Shown here: positions 1-5,417 of the stretch, piece by piece
Numbering within the stretch: the first letter of the stretch is position 1
Layout of the letters: each line of letters opens with the position of its first letter
NCBI GenBank assembly: GCA_938046585.1
Contig: CALIWR010000026.1
Span: forward strand, 1-5,627
From: an uncultured Propionibacteriaceae bacterium
GTDB taxonomy: Bacteria; Actinomycetota; Actinomycetes; Propionibacteriales; Propionibacteriaceae
Length of the DNA stretch: 5,627 bases
Reading direction: 5' to 3'
Translations under genes and position numbers: made by a program
Notes under the pieces: model-generated
What the model was told of the DNA's origin: nothing
Databases searched by the model: none
The model's input: the letters and a program-made list of their open reading frames with translations, nothing else

Positions 1-668
1 AGCCCACCAGCCCGGTCTGAATCGATGGTTCGGCCCGCTCCTGTGCGGGGGCATGACCAGTTCTGCTGAGTCCCCCGTCTTCCTCACTTCCGAGAAGGCA
101 CGTGGGGTGGTGGCCGGGCCGGGTGTTTCTTGTCGCTCGTCGTGCAGAACGGGGTATCGCCGAGAACGCACCATGCAGCACACCAGCGGACTGAACCACC
201 ACCACAGCCCACCAGCCCAGCCCCAAACGATGGTTCGGCCCGCTCCTGTGCGGGGGCATGACCAGTTCTGCTGAGTCCCCCGTCTTCCTCACTTCCGAGA
301 AGGCACGTGGGGTCGTGGCCGGGCCGGGCATTTCTCGTCACTCGTCGTGCAGAACGGGGTGCCGCCGAGAACGCACCGTGCAGCACACCAGCGGACTGAA
401 CCACCACCACAGCCCACCAGCCCGGTCTGAATCGATGGTTCGGCCCGCTCCTGTGCGGGGGCATGACCAGTTCTGCTGAGTCCCCCGTCTTCCTCACTTC
501 CGAGAAGGCACGTGGGGTGGTGGCCGGGCCGGGTGTTTCTTGTCGCTCGTCGTGCAGAACGGGGTATCGCCGAGAACGCACCATGCAGCACACCAGCGGA
601 CTGAACCACCACCACAGCCCACCAGCCCAGCCCCAAACGATGGTTCGGCCCGCTCCTGTGCGGGGGCA
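1..668. repeat. Tandem array of 205-bp units, variants A-B-A-B'
   Basis: Units begin at 1, 206, 411 and 616, each opening with AGCCCACCAGCCC. Unit 1 (1-205) and unit 3 (411-615) look identical base for base. Unit 2 (206-410) differs from them at about 13 positions. The fourth unit follows the unit 2 variant until 668, then breaks, so 1-258 reappears exactly as 411-668. The true higher-order period is therefore 410 bp. Each unit carries a short hairpin (CCCGC, loop TCCTGT, GCGGG) and a CTTC-CGA-GAAG hairpin. Because 205 is not a multiple of three, any reading frame shifts at each unit, which argues against a repeat protein. The array is open at the left window edge. The function is unknown; it resembles an intergenic structured repeat family rather than an insertion sequence, as no transposase or terminal inverted repeats are visible. 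Confidence 0.93.
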
Positions 669-680
669 GGCCGCCCGCAC

Positions 681-706
681 GGCGACTCGAGATCGAGGCC
701 GCCTTT
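681..706 (+). terminator. Terminator-like hairpin at the array break
   Basis: GGCG-a-CTCG, loop AGAT, CGAG-gc-CGCC, followed by TTT. It lies in the 669-705 segment that interrupts the 205-bp array between two copies of TCGGCCCGCTCCTGTGCG (645-662 and 706-723). The T tract is short, so intrinsic termination is only a possibility. It may equally be a remnant of another hairpin element. Confidence 0.3.
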
Positions 707-840
707 CGGCCCGCTCCTGTGCGAACGCAAGGCCAGTTCCGCTGATGCCCTCATTGTCCTCCTCACTTCCGAGAAGGACCGTGGGATGGTGGCCGGGCTG
801 GGTGCTTCTCGTCGCTCGTCGTGCAGTTCGGGGTGCTCCA
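706..840. repeat. Diverged, shortened copy of the 205-bp unit
   Basis: This segment follows the array unit from TCGGCCCGCTCCTGTGCG through CCTCACTTCCGAGAAGG, GTGGCCGGGC, CTTCTCGTCGCTCGTCGTGCAG and GGGGT, with scattered substitutions, then stops at about 840. The distal part of the unit (roughly from GAGAACGCACC to the next unit start) is missing. The sequence instead resumes near 847 with GATTCGATGG, matching the GAATCGATGG that precedes the hairpin in variant A. It is an older, degenerating edge of the array. Confidence 0.75.
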
Positions 841-855
841 CGGCCGGATTCGATG

Positions 856-886
856 GCCCTCTCCTGCGGGAGGGCGGGGCCTGTGG
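856..886. repeat. Hairpin repeat, copy 1
   Basis: GCCCTCTC, loop CTGC, GGGAGGGC forms an 8-bp stem at 856-875 (one T-G wobble), followed by GGGGCCTGTGG. The 17-bp string GAGGGCGGGGCCTGTGG (870-886) recurs exactly 61 bp downstream. The preceding TCGATGG links this hairpin to the one found in every 205-bp unit. Confidence 0.6.
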
Positions 887-914
887 CCGACGCCGCCCAG
901 TACTGCGGGCGCTG

Positions 915-947
915 ACCACCTCGCATCCGCGAGGGCGGGGCCTGTGG
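915..947. repeat. Hairpin repeat, copy 2
   Basis: CCTCGC, loop ATCC, GCGAGG forms a 6-bp perfect stem at 919-934, followed by the same GGGGCCTGTGG tail as copy 1. Stem arms differ from copy 1 in a compensatory way: the T862-G869 wobble there corresponds to a G923-C930 pair here. It lies about 80 bp before the reductase start, so it may sit in that gene's promoter or leader. Confidence 0.6.
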
Positions 948-1016
948 TGTTCTTGTCGTCGGCTGGTGCCATGATCACGGCTGTGCCGTACGCCAGCCAC
1001 GGCACGGGTCCCGACC

Positions 1017-1025
1017 AGGAGGTGG
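1017..1025 (+). promoter_or_regulatory. Ribosome binding site of the reductase gene
   Basis: AGGAGGTGG, with AGGAGG ending six bases before the ATG at 1029. This near-perfect Shine-Dalgarno sequence fixes the start. Confidence 0.85.
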
Positions 1026-1028
1026 TTC

Positions 1029-1922
1029 ATGAGCGACCCCGACATCCGCTGCTCGCTGATCGGGCTGGGGGTGATGGGCCAGCCGATGGCGGGGCATCTG
1101 CTGCGCAGCCTGGGCCGGCTGACGGTCAACAGCCGGCGCCGGATCTCGGCTGCGGAGCTGGAATCCGCGGGGGCAACCTGGGCGGCTACCCCACGTGAGG
1201 CGGCCGCCGCGGCTACCGAGATCGTGGTGGTGGTGCCCACGATCGCGGACATCCGGGACCTGCTCGACGGCGTCGACGGGCTGCTCGCCGGGCTGCGGGA
1301 GCCGTCACGGCTGATCGTCTGCTCTACCACCTCCTCGCAGGAGGTCCGCGACTTGCAGGCCGACCTGGACGTCCGGGCCCCGGGTCTGGTGTCAGTGGTC
1401 GACGCCCCGGTCTCCGGCGGCGAGGAGGGCGCCCGGGCCGGCAGCTTGTCGATCATGGTCGGCGGCGAGCCGGGGCCGGCGGCCCGTACGGTGTCGCTGC
1501 TGAGCGCCTGTGGCCGGGCCGTTCATCTGGGTCCGTTGGGTGCCGGGCAGGTCGCCAAGGCCTGCAACCAGCTGATCGTCGCCGCCACGGTCACCGCCTG
1601 CGCCGAGGCGGCGGTGATCGCCGAACGGGCCGGGCTGGACATCGGCGCTCTGTTCGACCTGCTTGGCGGCGGGTATGCCGGTTCCCGGATCATGCAGGTC
1701 AAAGGGCCGCGGTTCGCCGCCCACGATCATTCCCCGTCCGGGCCGGCGAGATTCCTGGTCAAGGACCTACGCGCGGTGGCCGAGGAAGCCGAGCGGGGCG
1801 GGGTCCAGACGTACCTGACCGAGCCGCTGCGTACGATCTTCGCCCAGCTCACCGAGGAGGGGCTGGGTGATCTGGACACGGCCGTGGTGCAACGTTTCGT
1901 CGAGCAACACTCGACCCGCTGA
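1029..1922 (+). CDS. NAD(P)-dependent beta-hydroxyacid dehydrogenase (3-hydroxyisobutyrate dehydrogenase family)
   Basis: This is a 297-residue cytosolic oxidoreductase, the usual length for the family. The N-terminal Rossmann motif IGLGVMGQPMAGHL lies at residues 11-24. The basic stretch NSRRR (34-38) just after the second beta strand suggests NADP preference. DAPVSGGEEGARAGSL (125-140) is the family substrate-binding signature, K177 in GAGQVAKACNQ is the predicted catalytic lysine, and FLVKDL (242-247) is the conserved C-terminal element. The family oxidises or reduces 3-hydroxy acids such as 3-hydroxyisobutyrate or tartronate semialdehyde; related enzymes include imine reductases. No neighbouring valine, glyoxylate or glycerate gene identifies the substrate, so I give no symbol. 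The ATG at 1029 is well supported: AGGAGG at 1017-1022 with a 6-nt spacer, and the Rossmann fold begins immediately. It appears monocistronic and is convergent with the NADH dehydrogenase gene. Confidence 0.93.
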   Translation: MSDPDIRCSLIGLGVMGQPMAGHLLRSLGRLTVNSRRRISAAELESAGATWAATPREAAAAATEIVVVVPTIADIRDLLDGVDGLLAGLREPSRLIVCSTTSSQEVRDLQADLDVRAPGLVSVVDAPVSGGEEGARAGSLSIMVGGEPGPAARTVSLLSACGRAVHLGPLGAGQVAKACNQLIVAATVTACAEAAVIAERAGLDIGALFDLLGGGYAGSRIMQVKGPRFAAHDHSPSGPARFLVKDLRAVAEEAERGGVQTYLTEPLRTIFAQLTEEGLGDLDTAVVQRFVEQHSTR

Positions 1923-1938
1923 CCCGCCCCCGGGTCAG
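1919..1938. terminator. Shared convergent palindrome holding both stop codons
   Basis: CTGACCCG, loop CCCC, CGGGTCAG is a perfect 8-bp stem. The left arm contains the TGA of the reductase (1920-1922). The right arm contains the complement of the TGA ending the NADH dehydrogenase (1935-1937). Being symmetric, it would form on either transcript. There is no T tract on either side, so it is a GC-rich, U-less terminator candidate of the kind common in actinomycetes, or a 3' end stabiliser. Confidence 0.6.
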
Positions 1939-3299
1939 GCCCGCGGTTTGGGCTGGGGTTGGATCGTTCCGCCGCGGATCAAAGTGCCGGAGGTCCGCGA
2001 GCCGAACCGCTCCATCGCTAGCCGGCCGACCAGCTGCTGGTGGGTGATCGCCCGCTCGGCCCGTCCGGTGGACAGGAAGCTGATCACCCAGCGCAGCAGG
2101 GTCGAGATCTGCTGTTTGAAGCCGGCGATGTAGAGCAAGTGCAGCAGCAGCCAGGCCAGCCAGGCGACAAAGCCGGTGAGTTCAATCCGGCCGATCTTGG
2201 CGACCGCTTGGAAACGGGAGACGGTGGCCATCGACCCTTTGTCGACGTACTGGAAGGGTTTGTCTGGTAGGGGTCGGCGGGCCGCGGCGGCGGCGATCCG
2301 GCGGGCCGCGTACCGGCCAGATTGGATCGCCCCCTGAGCCACCCCGGGCACCCCGGGCACCGACATCAGGTCACCCACGACGTAGATCTCCGGGTGCCCC
2401 GGGACGGTCAGGTCGGGTTGTACCAGCACTCGCCCGGCCCGGTCCAGCTCGACCCCGGTCTGCTCGGCCAGCAGTTTCGCCAGGGGCCCAGCCTGGACCC
2501 CAGCCGCCCAGACCTTGGTCGCCGCCTCGATCCGTTCCGGTTTCTCATCGGCGCCGAGCAGGTTAACCCCACCGGCGTCGACCTCGGTCACGGTGGCCTG
2601 GCGGATCTCGACCCCGAGACCCTCCAGCACCCGTCCGGCTCGCCGGCCGAGCCGCTCCCCGAACGACGGCAGCACCCAGGGGGCCTGGTCGACCAGCACC
2701 ACCCGGGCCTGGTTCGGGTCAATCGTGCGGTAGTCCCGCCGTAGGGTGGTGGCGGCCAGTTCTCGGATCTGGCCGGCCATCTCGACCCCGGTCGGCCCGG
2801 CGCCGACCACGACGAAGGTGAGCAGCTGACGGCGCCGCTGCGGGTCCGGCTCGGTCTCCGCAGATTCAAAGGCCCCCAGGATCCGCGACCGCAGTTCCAG
2901 CGCGTCATCGATGGTCTTCATCCCGGGGGCGAAGGTGGCGAAGTTGTCGTGGCCGAAATACGACTGGCCGACCCCGGTGGCGATAATCAGGTAGTCGTAC
3001 TCGCTGTGGTGTTCCTCGTCGGTGTAGCGCCAATGGACCACCCGGGCCTCGGTGTCGATGTCGTAGACCAGGCCCTGCAGCACCGTGACATTGCGTTGGA
3101 AGCGCAGCACCTCGCGGGTGGCCGGGGCGATGTCGCCGCTGGAGAGGATCCCGGTCGCCACCTGGTACAGCAGCGGCTGGAAGAGATGGCAGTTGGTCCG
3201 GTCCAGCAGCGTGATCGCGAGATCCGGCTCACCGCGTAACGCCTTGACCGCAAACAGTCCGGCGAACCCCGATCCGATGACAACGACCCGTACGGGCAA
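1935..3299 (-). CDS. ndh: Type II NADH dehydrogenase (NDH-2, non-proton-pumping NADH:quinone oxidoreductase)
   Basis: This 454-residue flavoprotein is a peripheral membrane enzyme that passes electrons from NADH through FAD to the quinone pool without pumping protons. Visible motifs are the FAD-binding GSGFAG at residues 9-14; the NAD-binding VVVGAGPTGVEMAG at 163-176; the second FAD motif IYVVGD at 305-310; and the quinone-site motif AQGAIQSGRYAA at 321-332 (AQxxxQ type). It also has F-x-Y-x-D-x-G-x-MA at 349-358 and a hydrophobic or amphipathic C-terminal segment around 375-394, expected for membrane attachment. Length and motif order match the family. The start is TTG (complement of 3297-3299), because AGGAGG on this strand lies at 3309-3304, only 4 nt upstream, and the Rossmann fold starts at residue 4. 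No in-frame ATG lies just upstream. It is divergent from the vWA gene and convergent with the reductase. Close relatives such as other FAD-dependent pyridine nucleotide-disulphide oxidoreductases are less likely given the AQ motif and C-terminal anchor. Confidence 0.95.
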   Translation of the reverse strand: MPVRVVVIGSGFAGLFAVKALRGEPDLAITLLDRTNCHLFQPLLYQVATGILSSGDIAPATREVLRFQRNVTVLQGLVYDIDTEARVVHWRYTDEEHHSEYDYLIIATGVGQSYFGHDNFATFAPGMKTIDDALELRSRILGAFESAETEPDPQRRRQLLTFVVVGAGPTGVEMAGQIRELAATTLRRDYRTIDPNQARVVLVDQAPWVLPSFGERLGRRAGRVLEGLGVEIRQATVTEVDAGGVNLLGADEKPERIEAATKVWAAGVQAGPLAKLLAEQTGVELDRAGRVLVQPDLTVPGHPEIYVVGDLMSVPGVPGVAQGAIQSGRYAARRIAAAAARRPLPDKPFQYVDKGSMATVSRFQAVAKIGRIELTGFVAWLAWLLLHLLYIAGFKQQISTLLRWVISFLSTGRAERAITHQQLVGRLAMERFGSRTSGTLIRGGTIQPQPKPRA

Positions 3300-3406
3300 T
3301 TTCCCTCCTCTGTTGCTGCGTAATTCATTGAACCACGCTCCAGGCGGTGCCTGCTACCGTGCAGACGACCGCGGAGCAACCCTGGACGACGCCCCCGAGG
3401 AGGGCA
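3300..3406. promoter_or_regulatory. Divergent intergenic region between ndh and the vWA gene
   Basis: These 107 bp must hold the promoters of both divergent genes. Toward the vWA gene, TTGAAC (3328-3333) is a reasonable -35 box. TGCTAC (3352-3357, 18-bp spacer) or TGCTACCGT read as an extended -10 are possible but weak partners. Both ribosome binding sites lie at the edges: AGAGGAGGG (complement of 3303-3311) for ndh and GAGGAGGG (3397-3404) for the vWA gene. I see no clear operator palindrome. Confidence 0.35.
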
Positions 3407-4051
3407 ATGACCCTTTCGAGCCTTACTCACATCGAATTCCTGCTCGACCGTTCCGGGTCGATGCAGTCGATCAGGTCCGACATCGAAGGCGGCTTCGACG
3501 CCTTCATCGAGCAGCAGCGCCGCCAACCAGGCGAGTGCACAGTCTCACTGGCACAGTTCGATAACCGCTACGACGTGATCTACACCGCCCGGCCGCTGGC
3601 CGAGGTGCCGGCGCTGACGCTGACGCCGCGCGGCAGTACCGCGATGCTGGACGCGATCGGCCGTTCGGTGACCGAGCTCGGGGCCCGGCTGGCGGCGCTG
3701 CCGCAGCCACAGCGGCCGGGCACGGTGATCGTGGTGATCATGACCGACGGCCTGGAGAACGCCTCCCAGGAATGGACCTATGACGGGGTACGCAGCCTGA
3801 TCACCCAGCAGGAGCAGGTGTACTCCTGGGCTTTTCTCTACCTAGGCGCCGATCAGGACGCGATCGCGGTGGGTGCTCGGATGGGGATCGGCGCCGGCCA
3901 GTCCCTGACGTACGGGCGGGGCAAGTCACGCGCCGCGTACGCGTCGATGGCGGACAGCGTCTCTCGGTATCGGGCGATGCCGGACGCGTCGATGGCGCAG
4001 CGTCAAGCCGCGGCGGCCTTCACCGACGAGCAACGCGACCAGGCCCGCTGA
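3407..4051 (+). CDS. von Willebrand factor A (vWA) domain protein
   Basis: This 214-residue protein is almost entirely a single vWA fold. The metal-ion-dependent adhesion site looks complete: DRSGS at residues 14-18 (D14, S16, S18), threonine T78 in PRGSTAMLDA, and aspartate D114 in IMTDGLENAS. It has no signal peptide or membrane segment, so it is probably cytosolic and acts through Mg2+-dependent protein binding. Stand-alone bacterial vWA proteins of this type often act with partner proteins such as ATPases or tellurite-resistance-type factors, but none is present here, so the role is unknown. I chose the ATG at 3407 because GAGGAGGG precedes it by 2-3 nt and the first beta strand (HIEFLLD) starts at residue 8. 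An in-frame GTG at 3347 would add 20 residues but has no good ribosome binding site. The C-terminal tail (about 170-214) is Ala/Arg/Gln/Met-rich and probably helical. Confidence 0.9.
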   Translation: MTLSSLTHIEFLLDRSGSMQSIRSDIEGGFDAFIEQQRRQPGECTVSLAQFDNRYDVIYTARPLAEVPALTLTPRGSTAMLDAIGRSVTELGARLAALPQPQRPGTVIVVIMTDGLENASQEWTYDGVRSLITQQEQVYSWAFLYLGADQDAIAVGARMGIGAGQSLTYGRGKSRAAYASMADSVSRYRAMPDASMAQRQAAAAFTDEQRDQAR

Positions 4052-4057
4052 GCGGGC
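4043..4057 (+). terminator. Hairpin with the vWA stop codon in its loop
   Basis: GCCCGC, TGA, GCGGGC forms a perfect 6-bp stem whose 3-base loop is the stop codon of the vWA gene (4049-4051). No T run follows. It is the only strong hairpin in the 35-bp gap before the convergent rhomboid-like gene, so it is the best terminator candidate here. It could also affect termination or ribosome release. Confidence 0.45.
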
Positions 4058-4086
4058 GTAATCCCGCGGTCCGGGCCGGGCGAGGC

Positions 4087-4836
4087 TTATCGGTTGCGGC
4101 GTCGGATCCGTAGACGCTCCAGTTCTCGGCGTTCGGCGGAGGTGAGGCTGTCGAGCCCGCAGCTGCTGATCTTGGCTAGGAGATCGTCGAGGCGCTGGTC
4201 GTCGGCGGCGCGGTGACGGGCCTGCCGGGCCTGTACGACGTCTGCGCGTACCGCCGACAGGCGGCGCCGGCGCCAGAGCGGCAGCCAGCGGTAGCCGCTG
4301 AGCAGGCCAAGCTGGCGGGCCCACAGCGCCACCAGCCCGGTCCCGAGCAGCAGCACCAGCAGGCTCCCCCAGGCCCGGTAGGCGAGCAGTTGGGCTGCGC
4401 TGACGCCGAGTAGCGCCGCACCCAGCACCCAAGCCGGGATCTGGAAGAACATCGGCCGGCGGGGGTTCTCAGCGATCCAGAGCAAGAAGACTTGGAAGGC
4501 GATTGTGCCCATCCCGGCCAGCGTGGTCACCACCCCGGCCAAGCCGACCAAGACGGTCAGCACAGTCGAGATCACCGCGATCCCGAGCAGCAGTTTCGCC
4601 ATCGCCTGCCGTCCGAGTGTCGACTCCAGCTCGTGGCCGATCATCCAGAAAAAGAACAGGTTGAGGATCGCGAACAGGTCGATCCCGTTGGCCAGTGGCC
4701 AGGTGGTCAGGGTCCAGATCCGGCTGCCGCCGGGCGACACCAGCGCTAGTGACTGGACCAGGCCGGGCGCGATCACCCACACCACTATCGACACCGCCGT
4801 GCCCAGGACGGCCGCGGCCGTGGTCGTGAGATTCAT
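4087..4836 (-). CDS. Rhomboid-like integral membrane protein, probably catalytically inactive
   Basis: This 249-residue protein has about six hydrophobic segments (near residues 5-25, 50-66, 80-99, 102-120, 134-152 and 155-173) and a charged, Arg-rich cytoplasmic tail. Rhomboid-like traits are WTLTTWPLANG before the second segment, NLFFFWMIGHELESTLG at 59-75 (the family's N-x-x-x-x-x-x-GxxLE pattern), and ENPRRPMFFQIPAWVLG at 123-139, resembling the typical post-segment-4 loop. The catalytic GxSG serine motif is absent (LAGMGTIAF occupies the likely position) and segment 6 has no histidine, so proteolysis is not expected. The tail ends LLAKISSCGLDSLTSAERRELERL (219-242), a short helical C-terminal element seen in bacterial rhomboid-like proteins. 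I preferred the ATG at complement 4836: the in-frame upstream extension to an ATG at 4929 shows weaker third-position GC and no ribosome binding site. Neither start has a good Shine-Dalgarno, so the start is uncertain. Confidence 0.8.
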   Translation of the reverse strand: MNLTTTAAAVLGTAVSIVVWVIAPGLVQSLALVSPGGSRIWTLTTWPLANGIDLFAILNLFFFWMIGHELESTLGRQAMAKLLLGIAVISTVLTVLVGLAGVVTTLAGMGTIAFQVFLLWIAENPRRPMFFQIPAWVLGAALLGVSAAQLLAYRAWGSLLVLLLGTGLVALWARQLGLLSGYRWLPLWRRRRLSAVRADVVQARQARHRAADDQRLDDLLAKISSCGLDSLTSAERRELERLRIRRRNR

Positions 4837-5220
4837 CCATCCGATCCGGACCCATCCGTCCGGTGCGTCACCACTCCACCCGATCACCCTGCCAGGGTGC
4901 CAGACACCCCCAGCGAGAGCCACCCGCATCTGTGGCCCGGGAAGGCCATGGGTCCGTGCCGTGGTGGGGATGATCGGCTGGGATCACCCCGGCGGTTCGG
5001 TCCGTGGCGATGCCGCCGGTCGACGCCCCGAGCCGGCCCTGGTGACCCCCGGGACAGGGCTCTTGAGCGGCGGGGGTGGGTGAGGGGGGCGTTGCTGACT
5101 GGGCAGCCTGGCTCACGTCGGAGTTTGAACGATCCAATAGCCCTCCCGACGACACAAACAGGCCTCTGGCTAGGGGAAACACCCGATCCCACACCAACCA
5201 AAAGACGTCAAAAAAAGACC

Positions 5221-5231
5221 CGAGATTCTCG
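5221..5231. promoter_or_regulatory. Palindrome next to an A7 tract, possible operator
   Basis: CGAGA-T-TCTCG is a perfect palindrome around a central T, 76 bp before the small ORF and directly downstream of AAAAAAAGACC. On the minus strand the same bases read as a 4-bp hairpin (CGAG, AAT, CTCG) followed by GGTCTTTTTTT. It could therefore be either a regulator site for the rightward promoter or a weak minus-strand terminator. Both readings are inferences. Confidence 0.3.
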
Positions 5232-5294
5232 CCTGAAGGGGTTGCGCGGCGTCTGCGGTGGTGGCAGGCTGGCCTTGTTTCCAGCGCCCCCTTC

Positions 5295-5304
5295 AAGGAG
5301 GAAA
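5295..5304 (+). promoter_or_regulatory. Strong ribosome binding site of the small ORF
   Basis: AAGGAGGAAA, with AGGAGG ending five bases before the ATG at 5307. This is the best-spaced Shine-Dalgarno sequence in the window, and it is the main reason to take the small ORF seriously. Confidence 0.75.
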
Positions 5305-5306
5305 CG

Positions 5307-5417
5307 ATGCGTAGGACCTCCACCGTCATGGTGGTCGCGTCATCTGAGATGAGCTGCCTGGCGCCACGCGGTAGCCCGAGGGCTGACTACCGGCGCAGCC
5401 CAGACAGCCGGCTGTGA
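5307..5417 (+). CDS. Small ORF, 36 residues, possible leader peptide
   Basis: The reading frame runs from ATG 5307 to TGA 5415-5417, beginning MRRTSTVMVVASSEM and ending RRSPDSRL. The peptide is basic (7 Arg) and Ser-rich, with a single Cys and three Met, and has no clear membrane segment. I do not recognise it. Translation looks likely because of the near-ideal ribosome binding site. The second half of the ORF is an extended stem-loop (5353-5399) and the stop codon overlaps the palindrome ACAGCCGGCTGT (5404-5415). A lipoprotein gene starts 117 bp downstream on the same strand. This arrangement resembles a translated leader controlling a downstream gene, but no run of one regulatory codon is obvious; AGG at codon 3 is a rare arginine codon. 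It could also be an independent small protein or a chance frame. Confidence 0.5.
   Translation: MRRTSTVMVVASSEMSCLAPRGSPRADYRRSPDSRL

Larger units (their letters stand above)
4837..5306. other. Long gene-poor region between rhomboid-like gene and small ORF
   Basis: I see no convincing gene in these 470 bp. Open frames exist on both strands, but third-position GC is low or irregular and no ribosome binding site supports them, including the in-frame upstream extension of the small ORF to a GTG at 5076. The left part (4837-5095) presumably carries the rhomboid-like gene's promoter on the minus strand. From about 5120 the composition becomes less GC-rich. It holds TTGAAC (about 5125), an A7 tract (5210-5216), the 11-bp palindrome CGAGATTCTCG (5221-5231) and a GCTGG/CCAGC hairpin (5268-5285). 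That is consistent with the promoter and leader of the rightward transcript. Confidence 0.6.

Noticed and set aside
1..668. Insertion sequence or transposon
   Set aside because: There is no transposase-like frame, no terminal inverted repeats and no target-site duplication. The pure tandem arrangement fits local amplification better.
84..926. A 280-codon minus-strand open frame spanning the repeat array
   Set aside because: The 205-bp period shifts the frame at each unit, so the 'protein' reads the same DNA in different frames. It has no ribosome binding site, no recognisable domain and only low stop density from high GC. The same applies to the minus-strand frame at 494-1456, which also overlaps the well-supported reductase gene.
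644..947. CRISPR array
   Set aside because: The hairpins resemble type I-E repeats and two pairs are spaced by 61 bp. However, the copies are not in one register, the sequence between full array units is itself repeated instead of unique, and no cas gene or leader is present.
2040..2908. Several open frames opposite or out of frame within ndh
   Set aside because: They are shadows of the strongly supported NDH-2 frame and lack domains and ribosome binding sites.
3347..3406. Longer vWA protein starting at GTG 3347
   Set aside because: No ribosome binding site precedes it, and the added residues are Thr/Pro/Arg-rich without fold. The ATG at 3407 has GAGGAGGG just upstream and begins directly at the domain.
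4837..4929. N-terminal extension of the rhomboid-like protein to ATG at 4929
   Set aside because: About 30 percent of third positions are A or T, against far fewer in the downstream coding part, and no Shine-Dalgarno is present. I kept the shorter form but cannot exclude the longer one.
5076..5417. 113-codon gene from GTG 5076 in frame with the small ORF
   Set aside because: The extension before 5307 has irregular third-position base use and no ribosome binding site at 5076. The strong site at 5295-5304 sets the start at 5307.
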